A DNA stretch of 64,000 nucleotides from JACCZX01 sp963829995 (GTDB lineage: Bacteria; Pseudomonadota; Gammaproteobacteria; Burkholderiales; Burkholderiaceae_F), in the NCBI GenBank assembly GCA_963829995.1, contig CAWHKW010000022.1, positions 248,001 through 312,000 on the forward strand. Direction: 5' to 3'. Position 1 is the first letter of the stretch. Every line of letters starts with the position of its first letter. Below, in pieces: positions 23,631 to 31,729 of this stretch. The notes under the pieces were generated by a model, which worked only from the letters and a program-made list of their open reading frames with translations, was not told the origin of the DNA and did no database searches. A program made the translations under genes and the position numbers.

Positions 23631-24571
23631 CCGAATCGACCAAATCATCACGCAAGGTGATCATCACGTGCGCCGTGACCGGGGCGATTCATACGCCGTC
23701 GATGTCACCGCATCTGCCGGTCACGCCGAAGGAGATCGCCGACGCTGCAGTCGCCGCCGCTGAAGCCGGTGCGGCGATCGTTCACCTGCACGCGCGCGAT
23801 CCGGTCGATGGTCGGCCCACCCAGGATCCGAAGTACTTCCTCGAGTTCGCGCCCGAAATCGCGCGCCGCTCGGACGTCGTCATCAACTTCACCACCGGCG
23901 GCGCACCGACGATGCTCGTCGAAGAGCGATTGCAGCCGGCGCTGCAGCTGAAGCCCGAGGTGGCGTCGCTGAACATGGGCTCGATGAACTTTGGTCTTTA
24001 CCCGATGCTTGCGCGCTTCAAGGATTTCAAGTTCGACTGGGAGCGGCCCTATCTGGAAGGCTCATTCGATCGCGTGTTCAAGAACACGTTTCGCGATATT
24101 GAACATATCCTGACGTCGTGCGCGGGCAATGCGACGCGCTTCGAGATCGAGTGCTACGACATCGGGCATCTGTACACCGCCAAGCACTTCTTCGATCGCG
24201 GCACCGTCAAGGCGCCGCTGTTCATTCAAAGCGTCTTCGGAATCCTGGGCGGCATCGGTCCGCATCCGGACGATGTCGCCCACATGAAGCGAACGGCAGA
24301 TCGATTGTTCGGCGATCAATATCGCTGGAGCGTGCTCGGTGCCGGCCGTAATCAGTTGCCGATTGCCGCAATGTCGGCGGCGATGGGCGGGAACGTTCGG
24401 GTCGGGCTCGAAGACAGTCTGTGGCTCGGGCCTGGCAAGCTAGCCGAATCGAACGCCGCGCAGGTGCGCAAGGTGCGCCAGATCATCGAAGGCCTGGGAC
24501 TCGAAATCGCATCGCCGGATGATGCGCGCAAGATGCTTGCGCTGAAGGGGAGGGCAGCGGTTGGCTTCTAG
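23627..24571 (+). CDS. Beta-keto acid cleavage enzyme (BKACE, DUF849 family)
   Basis: 314 residues of the 3-keto-5-aminohexanoate cleavage enzyme family, a zinc-dependent TIM barrel that converts a beta-keto acid and acetyl-CoA to acetoacetate and a new acyl-CoA. Seen are the N-terminal I-I-T-C-A-V-T-G-A-I-H-T-P, the zinc ligands in VHLHARDP near residues 47-49, N-F-T-T-G-G, and the late block GGNVRVGLEDSLW. The specific substrate depends on pocket residues I cannot resolve by eye. The dehydrogenase immediately upstream makes carnitine (via 3-dehydrocarnitine) or another beta-hydroxy acid plausible. The 3' 132 bp are also covered, antisense, by the tail of metY. Confidence 0.88.
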   Translation: MTESTKSSRKVIITCAVTGAIHTPSMSPHLPVTPKEIADAAVAAAEAGAAIVHLHARDPVDGRPTQDPKYFLEFAPEIARRSDVVINFTTGGAPTMLVEERLQPALQLKPEVASLNMGSMNFGLYPMLARFKDFKFDWERPYLEGSFDRVFKNTFRDIEHILTSCAGNATRFEIECYDIGHLYTAKHFFDRGTVKAPLFIQSVFGILGGIGPHPDDVAHMKRTADRLFGDQYRWSVLGAGRNQLPIAAMSAAMGGNVRVGLEDSLWLGPGKLAESNAAQVRKVRQIIEGLGLEIASPDDARKMLALKGRAAVGF

Positions 24572-25873
24572 CCTCAGCCGCTTGTTCTGCAGCGCCTGTT
24601 CGAGGTCCCACAAAATATCGTCGATCGATTCGATGCCGATCGACAGCCGCACCATTTCCGGCAACACACCGGCGGCACGCTGTTCATCCTCGGACAGCTG
24701 CCGGTGCGTTGTCGATGCAGGGTGGATTACCAGGGACTTCGCATCGCCGATGTTCGCGAGGTGCGACAGGAACTGCAGACCGTCGATGAACTTCACGCCC
24801 GCGGCGGCGCCGCCCTTGATGCCGAACGTCATCACGCTCGATGCGCCGGGTGCGCCGTCAACTAAGCGCAAGTATTTTTTGGCCAGCGTGTAGTAGGGGC
24901 TTGATTGCAGGCCCGGCCAGTTGACCCACTCAACGCGCGGGTGTGTTTCGAGGAACTCGGCGACGCGGCGCGCGTTCTGCACATGACGCTCCATGCGCAC
25001 GTGCAACGTCTCCAGTCCCTGCAGCAGCATCCACGCCGACAATGGCGCCAGCGACGAGCCGTGCACGCGCAGCACTTCCATGCGCGCTTTCATCGTGTAG
25101 GCAAAATCGCCGAAGGTTTCCCAGAATTTGACGCCGTGGTAGCCCTTCGATGGCGCGACCATATCGGGAAACTTGCCGTTGCCCCAATCGAACTTGCCGC
25201 TTTCGGCCAGTACGCCACCGATGGTCGTTCCATGGCCGCCGATGTACTTGGTGGCTGAGTGCACGACGATGTCGGCGCCCCAGTCGAATGGTCGGCACAG
25301 GTACGGCGACGCCATCGTGTTGTCGATCATCAATGGGATCTGCGCGCTGTGCGCGATTGCCGCGACCGGCTCGATGTCGAGCACGTTGATCTTCGGGTTG
25401 CCCAGCGTCTCCGCATAGACGAGCCGAGTATTCGGCTGTAGCGCGCGCCGGAAATTCTCGGGGTCGTCGGGATCGACCAGCGTCGCCTGAATTCCCATCT
25501 TCGGCAGCGTGACGGCGAACTGCGAATACGTCCCGCCATAAAGCAGGCTTGATGCAACGATGTGGTCGCCAGGCTGCACGATCGCCAGAATCGCGGTGAG
25601 CTGCGCCGCCATTCCCGAGCTCGTCGCCAAAGCCGCGCGGCCGTTTTCGAGCGCGGCGACCCGCTCCTCGAATACCGCGACCGTCGGATTGCTGATGCGC
25701 GAGTAGACGTTGCCGAACGTTTGCAGATTGAACAGACTGGCTGCGTGATCGGCCGAGTCGAACACGTAACTGGTGGTTTGATAAATCGGTTGCGCGCGTG
25801 ATCCGGTCGCCGCGTCGGGCAGCTGCCCGGCGTGCAAACAAAGCGTCTCGATGCCGAACTCGCGATCGGGCAT
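24440..25873 (-). CDS. metY: O-acetylhomoserine aminocarboxypropyltransferase (MetY type)
   Basis: A 477-residue PLP enzyme that makes homocysteine from O-acetylhomoserine and sulfide. Family features are IETLCLHAGQLPDAATG, SRISNPTV, the PLP lysine in HSATKYIGGHG near residue 210, and VIHPASTTHRQLSEDEQ. Homologues normally end soon after the block ESIDDILWDLEQAL; here about 45 further residues are read from the antisense strand of the BKACE gene. A one-base shift just after that block would give TGA almost at once, so the extension may be a sequence error or a real lost stop. The CoA-binding gene is 7 bp upstream. Confidence 0.9.
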   Translation of the reverse strand: MPDREFGIETLCLHAGQLPDAATGSRAQPIYQTTSYVFDSADHAASLFNLQTFGNVYSRISNPTVAVFEERVAALENGRAALATSSGMAAQLTAILAIVQPGDHIVASSLLYGGTYSQFAVTLPKMGIQATLVDPDDPENFRRALQPNTRLVYAETLGNPKINVLDIEPVAAIAHSAQIPLMIDNTMASPYLCRPFDWGADIVVHSATKYIGGHGTTIGGVLAESGKFDWGNGKFPDMVAPSKGYHGVKFWETFGDFAYTMKARMEVLRVHGSSLAPLSAWMLLQGLETLHVRMERHVQNARRVAEFLETHPRVEWVNWPGLQSSPYYTLAKKYLRLVDGAPGASSVMTFGIKGGAAAGVKFIDGLQFLSHLANIGDAKSLVIHPASTTHRQLSEDEQRAAGVLPEMVRLSIGIESIDDILWDLEQALQNKRLRLEANRCPPLQRKHLARIIRRCDFESQAFDDLAHLAHLRGVRFG

Positions 25874-25880
25874 CAGCGTG

Positions 25881-26366
25881 TTAGTACGGCAGCTGCCGTG
25901 GACGACGCGCCGAAATCACGCGCGTGTTGACGCCCGCCCAGTTAAGCCCACCGAATAGCCTTCCGTGCTCGATCTTCACGCAGCGGTCCATCACAACGTC
26001 GAGTCCTGCGGCGCGCGCTTTTTCTGCCGCGGCGTGATTGATGACGCCCAGCTGCATCCATAGCGTCTTGGCGCCGATCGCGATCGCTTCTTCGGCGAGC
26101 GGACCGATGTCCTCTGCCTTGCGGAAACAATCGACGATGTCGATCGCGCCTGCAGCGCGCGCCGCGGTGAGGCTTGGATAGCACGGTTGTCCGAGCACCT
26201 CGCGATACTTCGGATTCACGGGAATCATCGTGTAGCCGTGCTCCAGCAGATACTTGCCGACGAAATAGCTGGGGCGATGCCACTCGGCGGAGATGCCGAC
26301 CACCGCGATGCGGCGGCTGACGTTCAACAACCGTCGCAGGGTGGGGATATCCGTCGAATCAGCCAT
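25881..26366 (-). CDS. CoA-binding domain protein (YccU type)
   Basis: 161 residues from ATG 26366; a longer start at 26393 is possible. A single Rossmann-like CoA-binding domain: VVGISAEWHRPSYFVGKYL, IPVNPKYREVLGQPCYPSL, I-D-I-V-D-C-F-R-K, W-M-Q-L-G-V-I-N and the conserved cysteine in MDRCVKIEH. These stand-alone domains resemble the N-terminal part of succinyl-CoA synthetase alpha but have no known reaction. It lies 7 bp before metY on the same strand, so co-transcription with sulfur metabolism is likely. Confidence 0.82.
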   Translation of the reverse strand: MADSTDIPTLRRLLNVSRRIAVVGISAEWHRPSYFVGKYLLEHGYTMIPVNPKYREVLGQPCYPSLTAARAAGAIDIVDCFRKAEDIGPLAEEAIAIGAKTLWMQLGVINHAAAEKARAAGLDVVMDRCVKIEHGRLFGGLNWAGVNTRVISARRPRQLPY

Positions 26367-26445
26367 GCCGCGGATTCTATCGGTCGATCGCACGCGACAC
26401 GCATAAAGTCAGGCGCAGCTCGTCCCCGTCAAGGGCGACGAAATA

Positions 26446-26465
26446 AACCCGCCCGTGGGCGGGTT
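26446..26465 (-). terminator. Intrinsic terminator of the CHRD/PEP-CTERM gene
   Basis: On the reverse strand, AACCCGCCC and GGGCGGGTT pair perfectly around a 2-base loop and are followed by TTATTTC. It lies 19 bp after the stop of the gene at 26484-27074. Confidence 0.75.
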
Positions 26466-26483
26466 CGTTCAGGGCTTGGCTGA

Positions 26484-27074
26484 CTACTGCTTGCGGCGGC
26501 GAATTGCGGCGAGGCTGGCCAGGGCAATACCGAGCAGCGCCAGCGACGCGGGTTCGGGCACACGCATCAATTGGCCGCGGATCTCGCCACCCCGAAACAT
26601 CTCCGAGTGGATGTTGAAATAGGTTTCACCCGCAATCAGGTGCTGAATGATCGCATCGCGCGCGCCGCCGACGGTGCCGCCGCCGAAATTGTTGATGAAG
26701 TCAAGGGTGTAGGTCCCTGCGGCGAGCAGATCGAGCGTGAAGTCATAACTCCCCGACATCACGCCGAGCGGAAAGAACGGCAAAGTTCCCGGGCCGACCG
26801 CGACGGGTTGATTGGCCCCAGGCGGCGTACAGCAATGGATGTGCGCGGCTGTGGTCGGGGCCAGCAGGCCGGAAAAGTTCGCGTCGAAATGGATGGTGTT
26901 GGCCACATCGTCGACAGTCACCACCACGGAGCCGCTGCCTGGCGAGTCGACGGGGGGTACTTCGTTGGCGCCGATCAAATCTGCGTGGAACGAGATTAGG
27001 GCCGTGTGGCCAGCGGGCGGGGCGACCAGCGCCAACGCGGTGAGAAGGGTCAAAACAGCAGTGCGCATCATCAT
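26484..27074 (-). CDS. CHRD domain protein with PEP-CTERM sorting signal
   Basis: 196 residues. A signal peptide (TAVLTLLTALALVAPPAGHT) is followed by a CHRD domain: F-x-A-x-L-x-G-A-N-E-V-P-P, the A-H-I-H block followed by two cysteines, and a C-terminal G-E-I-R-G-Q-L. The last 25 residues are a PEP-CTERM signal: VPEPASLALLGIAL, a hydrophobic helix and RRRKQ. Such proteins are exported, processed by an exosortase (XrtA type) and usually linked to exopolysaccharide-producing bacteria. Three consecutive ATGs (27066-27074) follow GGGAGG; the first is given. The exosortase gene is not in this window. Confidence 0.85.
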   Translation of the reverse strand: MMMRTAVLTLLTALALVAPPAGHTALISFHADLIGANEVPPVDSPGSGSVVVTVDDVANTIHFDANFSGLLAPTTAAHIHCCTPPGANQPVAVGPGTLPFFPLGVMSGSYDFTLDLLAAGTYTLDFINNFGGGTVGGARDAIIQHLIAGETYFNIHSEMFRGGEIRGQLMRVPEPASLALLGIALASLAAIRRRKQ

Positions 27075-27365
27075 CCACCTCCCTAGAGTGCGGACGCGTT
27101 GCGCCCGCAAACGGGCCAAGTCAAAAAGCAAAGTGAAATGCAGGAAAGCAAGGTCTGCACCAAAGCGCAAAAACAAGGACTTGGTGCCCACCCAGCGTGC
27201 GAGTGTCAAATCGAGCGACGCGATCGATTCAATGATCCAACGTCCCGGGAGTCGCACGCGTGGCAGATCACAAAGTCCGGATGCAAATTTTGCACGCTGC
27301 CTTGCGCGTCGGCGCCGACCGGTGCTGATTGATTGCCAATCAGCTTGGTGGCGTAGGCTGCCTTC

Positions 27366-27878
27366 ATGATCGACGCAATTCCAATTCGATTTCCTATCGG
27401 CGAGCCATTGCTCGACCCGCCTGAAGTCGACGTCGTGATTGAGGTTCCAAAGGGATCCTTTCTTAAACGCGGCTCCACGGGGCACATCGACTTCGTCTCA
27501 CCGCTGCCGTGTCCGTTTAACTACGGATCCGTGCCGAAATATTTGGGGCTGGAGGGCGACCTTCTCGACGCCGTGGTGCTTGGTCCCCGCTTGCCGCTCG
27601 GCGCCTCGTTGCGAATCAAGGCGTGGGGAGCGGTGATCCTGGTCGACCGCGGCATGACGGACGACAAGTTGATCTGCAGCCAAGCGCCGATAAGTTTCAG
27701 GCAGCGACAGAGGGTGCTGCGGTTCTTCGCCTTTTATGCAAGATGCAAATCGATGCTGAATGCAGTGCGACGCCAGCCCGGCCGGAATGCGTGCGAAGGC
27801 TGGTCGGAGGCTTCGCACGCACTGGGTCGCGCGCGGCCGAGAGACGATGCATGGCGCGGGCCATCAGTCACGTTCTAA
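27366..27878 (+). CDS. Inorganic pyrophosphatase family protein (divergent)
   Basis: 170 residues resembling family I pyrophosphatases: V-V-I-E-V-P-K-G-S, IDFVSPLPCPFNYGSVP, LDAVVLGPRLPLG and DRGMTDDKLIC. The active-site signature that is usually D-x-D-P-x-D reads EGDLLDA here, so the first Asp is Glu and the Pro is Leu, though two Asp remain. The second half (F-F-A-F-Y-A-R-C-K ... GRNACEGW) differs from the classic enzyme. It probably hydrolyses PPi or a related phosphoanhydride, but activity should not be assumed. It stands alone, with a terminator 100 bp downstream. Confidence 0.75.
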   Translation: MIDAIPIRFPIGEPLLDPPEVDVVIEVPKGSFLKRGSTGHIDFVSPLPCPFNYGSVPKYLGLEGDLLDAVVLGPRLPLGASLRIKAWGAVILVDRGMTDDKLICSQAPISFRQRQRVLRFFAFYARCKSMLNAVRRQPGRNACEGWSEASHALGRARPRDDAWRGPSVTF

Positions 27879-27978
27879 CAAGCTGAATGCGTTACCACGA
27901 TTTGCACTGACGCCAAGATCCTGCACGACGTCGAGTCCCGCTGCGCGGGCTGCTGATCTGCGGCGAGCCGACACGGTG

Positions 27979-28003
27979 AAGGGCCGCCATGGCGGCCCTT
28001 TTT
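27979..28003 (+). terminator. Intrinsic terminator downstream of the pyrophosphatase gene
   Basis: AAGGGCCGCC (27979-27988) and GGCGGCCCTT (27991-28000) pair perfectly around AT and run into TTTTTGTTT. It is one of the strongest terminators in the window. Confidence 0.8.
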
Positions 28004-28075
28004 GTTTGCTGGCGCCAGGAAACTCAGCCGTCCTGGGCCAGCCGGCGCGCGTTAAGGCGCGCTCACGCATGGAGG

Positions 28076-29427
28076 TCAGCGGTCTTGTGTCAGGCTGCCG
28101 CTGACGCCAGGCACGCTGGCGCTGAGGGTCAGATCGGACGGAATCCCGGTCCCGGGCAAATGATCGAACTTGACGACATATTGCTTTGCGAAGAGCAGGG
28201 GGGCGATTTGCTGGTAGATCGTCGCAAGATTCTGCGACGTGTTCGCCTGGTAGAAAAGGCCACCCGTCTGGGTGGCCATATCACTCAGGACCGATGAATT
28301 GATTGACGCGCCGATGCCGATCGTGAAGATCGGTACATTCTTGCTTCGGGCATTGGCTATGACCTGCTGCAGCGTACGGACAGACGGTGCGGTGGAAGGA
28401 AGCTGGTTGACCCCGTCGGTCGCAACAATCACCACCCCGCGATAGCCGGGATAGGTGGTCCGCGAATTTGCGACGTTGTCGATGCCCAGATAAACGGTGT
28501 CATACAGCCTCGTGTCGTCTCCCTTATCAAATGGCAGCTCGATCGCGGTCCTTAGCGCGGCGACGTCAGTCGTGAAATCCTGTGTGACTTCGTTTTGGGT
28601 TGCAAATCTGATGACTTGGGCGACGTCATTCGGCTTGAGGCTTCCGAAGAAGTTGGAGAATCCGGCCTTCATGTCGGCGAAGGCGACCGGTTGATCCCTC
28701 AGGCTCTTGCTGAAGTCGAGTAAGGCTGCGATCGCAACATTCGTGTAGGCGGTCTTCAACAAACGCGACTGAAGTGATCGGCACGGTCATGCCGTCAGGC
28801 AGCGCGGCCCTTTCTGCGACGCCAAAAAATTCGACGCGCTCAGCCCCAGCAGCGGAAAGCCGCCCTGATCGATGACCGAAACGTAGGCAGTCGTTGCGGC
28901 GTGAGGGGCACGAGAACTCGAGCTGGTTGATCCGCAGGGTTAGCGAAGTCACGGCCGCCGACGTTCCGGAGATCGGGACGGTGACCGTCGGCGATGCCTG
29001 AGCGTTCGAAGTGATCTGCAGCGTTGAGGTGAACGGTCCGGCGGTTGGCGGCTGAAACGTGACTTGTACGGTGCAGGAATCCGCGATGGCAACGCTGGCT
29101 GCCGCGCCTCCGCACGGCTTAGTACCAGCGTTCAACGTCAAGCCAAACGGACTGCCAGACGGCGCGAGCAAGGAAATTGCCGATACGTTTAACGCGGCGG
29201 TGCCCGTGTTGCGAATCGTGACTTCCAATGGTGCCGGAACGTTGTTCGGTCGTTACCTGGCCGAAGTCAAAGGACGAGGGCAGAACCTGTATCGCTGGAA
29301 CCGCAGGCGGCAGCGGTGCCGGAGCTGGGCTTGGGCTCGAATCGCCGCCCCCGCCCCCGCACCCAGCAACCGCAATCGTGGCTGCGGCAAAAAGCAATCG
29401 CGCTAATGACAAAGCTTTCTTACGCAT
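28076..29427 (-). pseudogene. vWA-domain lipoprotein with choice-of-anchor-type repeat, frameshifted
   Basis: As sequenced the gene is broken by four single-base shifts but reads through if they are repaired, giving about 450 residues. N-terminus: lipoprotein signal with lipobox AVAGC then GGGGGDSS and a proline/alanine linker. Next is an ASH-like beta domain (DFGQVTTEQRS / LEVTIRNTGTAALNV ... VQVTFQPPTAGPFTSTL). Then a bridge ATTAYVSVIDQGGFPLLG, and a von Willebrand A domain (VAIAALLDFSKSL with Asp-x-Ser-x-Ser replaced by D-F-S-K-S, and VVIVATDGVNQL). Breaks are near 29237, 28888, 28833 and 28757; the third is in a T6/T7 run. It is an exported, lipid-anchored surface or periplasmic protein of unknown role. 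Sequence error is as likely as true decay. Confidence 0.7.
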
Positions 29428-29816
29428 GAATTCGATCCTATCAACTCATTGGCGGCGGCAAGTCTACGTACGGCAACGACCGGTGTTGCGTGGATAAGGA
29501 ACGCATTAGTCGAACGCATTAATTCGTTATAACCGAAGTGCGCGCACATCGAGATCAGACCCTTAGGCGACATCGTTCCCCCGAATCCGCTATCGGTACT
29601 AGCAATCATTGGCTTTCACGCTGAATTGGTGCGTTTGTTTAAATGTGGAAGCGTTCACTCTCCTGGCGCCCTGTAGCAAAAGAATTGCCTGGCAAACAGG
29701 TAACGAGCGGTGCCCGTTGTCCGATATGCGGCAGGCGCGCCTGTCGAAACGGTTACAGCTTGGGAGATTCAACGGCGGACCACTCACGGCGGCCTACGAC
29801 CCTCGACCAGAATTGC
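29428..29816. other. Intergenic region between the vWA lipoprotein and tmRNA genes
   Basis: About 390 bp with no gene I can support. It should hold the reverse-strand promoter of the lipoprotein. One visible oddity is a direct repeat GAACGCATTA at 29499-29508 and 29512-29521 (13-bp period), part of a slightly AT-richer patch. Short frames here include one with a CPICG...C pattern, but it runs into the tmRNA on the antisense side and is not credible. Confidence 0.4.
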
Positions 29817-29841
29817 GAAGGGCCGCACGAGGCGGCCCTTC
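29817..29841 (-). terminator. Hairpin just after the tmRNA 3' end
   Basis: GAAGGGCCGC (29817-29826) and GCGGCCCTTC (29832-29841) pair perfectly around a 5-base loop, 6 bp beyond the tmRNA CCA. There is no good T tract on the reverse strand, so it may be a processing or stability element rather than a full terminator. Confidence 0.5.
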
Positions 29842-29847
29842 TTCGAT

Positions 29848-30210
29848 TGGTGGAGGCGGCGGGAATCGAACCCGCGTCCGCGAATGATCCAGATCCAGTT
29901 CTACATGCGTAGCCGGTCTATTTAAGCTCTCACCGCGCGCTTAGCCGATCGGCAGGCCGACGCGCAGCCAGTCACTGATCTCGATGCCGCCGTCGTGACT
30001 CCGACGGCATCCAGCCTCTGTAAATGGCGCTGCTGTTAGTTGCCTAACCTAGCCCAGGGGCCAGCTAGTGCAGCGTCTAGCCGGTATTAAGCGGCTAAAG
30101 CAAACGCGTCTTCGTTGGCGTTTGTAGTGTTCCAGATGGATTTACGAGGTGACTGGTCCTCGGCATGCCCTGAGATCCTTCACGACCCACGTCGAAGCCA
30201 GGTCGCCCCC
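29848..30210 (-). ncRNA. ssrA: Transfer-messenger RNA (tmRNA)
   Basis: A 363-nt tmRNA on the reverse strand. The 5' end GGGGGCGACCTGGCTTCGAC and the 3' end with T arm GGGTTCGATTCCC and encoded CCA form the tRNA-like domain; GGGGGCG pairs with CGCCTCC. The tag frame (30119 down to 30087) encodes A-N-E-D-A-F-A-L-A-A and stop TAA, ending in the ALAA degron recognised by ClpXP. tmRNA with SmpB frees ribosomes stalled on broken mRNAs. A good promoter lies upstream. Confidence 0.96.
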
Positions 30211-30222
30211 AAAGGAAATCGG

Positions 30223-30251
30223 ATTGTACGGGCACAGATGGGTCATTTCAG
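30223..30251 (-). promoter_or_regulatory. Putative sigma70 promoter of ssrA
   Basis: On the reverse strand, CTGAAA (30251-30246) and TACAAT (30228-30223) are spaced by 17 bp. The -10 is one base from consensus and ends 12 bp before the mature 5' end, leaving a short precursor leader. It lies between the gph stop and ssrA. Confidence 0.6.
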
Positions 30252-30258
30252 GGAGAAA

Positions 30259-30945
30259 TCAACCAGCGATTTGGGTGATTAATGTCAACAGCTCCGACGG
30301 GGAATGGACGACGGCGTCCGCGCCCCACTGTTGATACGGTATCCCGTTACCGAGATAGCCGTAACTCGCAACCACGGTACGCAAGCCGGCCGCGCGTCCT
30401 GCGTCGATGTCGCGCTGATCGTCACCGACGTACATGGCAGCGCTCGCATCAACGGACGCGCAGGACAGTGCATGCAGCAAAGGCGCTGGATGGGGTTTCG
30501 AGAACGGCGTGGTGTCACCGCTGACGACGCACGCCGCACGCTCGGAAAGCTTCAGCGCCTGCACCAGCGGCAACGTAAAGCGTGAGAATTTGTTGGTCAC
30601 GATTCCCCATCGGATCCCGCGCTGCTCCAGGTGGTGCAGGGCGTCGTCCATTCCTGGGAACAAACAAGAATCGACGCACAGCGCCAATTCATACTCGTGC
30701 AAGAACTCCTGCCGCAGTTCGGCATAACGCGCGTTGTCGGGCGTAACGTCGAATGCCCGCCTGACCATGCCGCGAGCTCCGTGCGACACATACGGGCGCA
30801 ACTCGGCAATCGGCAACGGTTGCATGCCGTGCGCGATTCGCATCCGGTTCGCCGCAGCCGCGAGGTCGGGTGCCGTATCGGCCAGCGTGCCATCGAGGTC
30901 GAGCAAGACCAGCCGGACGCCTAGCGTTTTTACGGTTTGCGGCAC
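30259..30945 (-). CDS. gph: Phosphoglycolate phosphatase
   Basis: A 228-residue HAD hydrolase that dephosphorylates 2-phosphoglycolate. Motif I is LLDLDGTLADTAPDL (nucleophile Asp near residue 16), motif II is GIVTNKFSR (Thr), and the motif III Lys is in PFSKPHPAP with YVGDDQRDIDAGRAAG as motif IV. The cap domain lies between motifs I and II, as in subfamily I. It follows ubiG with a 16-bp overlap on the same strand, the usual ubiG-gph order of proteobacteria; some homologues in this position act in MurNAc-6-P or UbiG-linked metabolism, but gph is the best call. Confidence 0.87.
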   Translation of the reverse strand: MPQTVKTLGVRLVLLDLDGTLADTAPDLAAAANRMRIAHGMQPLPIAELRPYVSHGARGMVRRAFDVTPDNARYAELRQEFLHEYELALCVDSCLFPGMDDALHHLEQRGIRWGIVTNKFSRFTLPLVQALKLSERAACVVSGDTTPFSKPHPAPLLHALSCASVDASAAMYVGDDQRDIDAGRAAGLRTVVASYGYLGNGIPYQQWGADAVVHSPSELLTLITQIAG

Positions 30946-31631
30946 GCCATTAAATAGTTGACATCGGTATCGCGACCCAGCGTCGCACTCTTTGTAAATG
31001 GGTTGTACTGCATGCCGATGACGTCCCGCACGTCCAGTCCGGCCGCCCGCGCGTACTTCGAAAGCTCGCTCGGTTTAAGAAACTTTTCGTACTCATGCGT
31101 GCCGCGCGGCAGCAGATTCAAAACGTACTCCGCGCCGACAATCGCCAGCGCAAACGCCTTCGGCGTTGCGATTGATCGTCGAAAAGAAGACCCAGCCGCC
31201 GGGCTTAGTCAAATTCGCGCACGCCTGCACCGTTTGCGCGGGATCCGGAACGTGCTCGAGCATTTCCATGCACGTCACGACGTCAAAGCTGGCCGGGCAC
31301 TCGGTAGCCAACGTCTCGGCAGCGCACTCGCGATACTCGACGTGACGCGTTCGAATCGAGCGCATGCAGGCGCGCGACGTTAAGCGGCTTATCGGCCAGA
31401 TCGATGCCAAGAACGGCCGCGCCTTTTTGCGCCATTGCTTCGGCCAGTACACCGCCGCCGCAGCCGACATCCAGCACCTGCCTGCCCGCAAGCGAAGCGA
31501 GTCGTTCTATCCACTCGAGTCGCGTTGGATTGATGTCGTGCAGAGGCCGCATCGGGCCCGTCGCGGTCCCACCACTTCCCGGCCAGCTCGCTGAATTTCA
31601 GCAGCTCGGCCCGGTCAACGTTGTCGTTCAT
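30930..31631 (-). pseudogene. ubiG: Ubiquinone biosynthesis O-methyltransferase UbiG, frameshifted as sequenced
   Basis: Reading from ATG 31631, the gene needs three one-base corrections (near 31556, 31350 and 31160) to give a normal ~233-residue UbiG. The pieces are collinear and strongly conserved: LLKFSELAGKWWDRDGP, PLHDINPTRLEWIE, the SAM loop VLDVGCGGGVLAEAMA, VVTCMEMLEHVPDP, GGWVFFSTINRN and EYEKFLKPSELS. The first and third breaks look like an extra C next to a short C run. UbiG makes two O-methylations in ubiquinone synthesis and is needed for aerobic respiration, and no stop codons occur in the repaired frame, so sequence error is more likely than a dead gene. Confidence 0.85.
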
Positions 31632-31671
31632 GCGTCGGATGTTACGCAACCGCGATTGCAAAAAAGGCGGC

Positions 31672-31698
31672 AAAAAAAAGCCCCGCCGAGGCGGGGCT
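31672..31698 (-). terminator. Intrinsic terminator of the ompA-like gene
   Basis: On the reverse strand AGCCCCGCC pairs with GGCGGGGCT (31698 to 31679) around a 2-base loop, followed by eight T. It lies 32 bp after the stop of the OmpA-like gene and before ubiG on the same strand. Confidence 0.85.
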
Positions 31699-31729
31699 AG
31701 TTGAACAAGCGTTCTTATTAACGACTTGT

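Noticed and set aside
29643..29912. Small forward frame with CPICG...C zinc-ribbon-like pattern
   Set aside because: It runs into the antisense strand of tmRNA and no start site or homology supports it.
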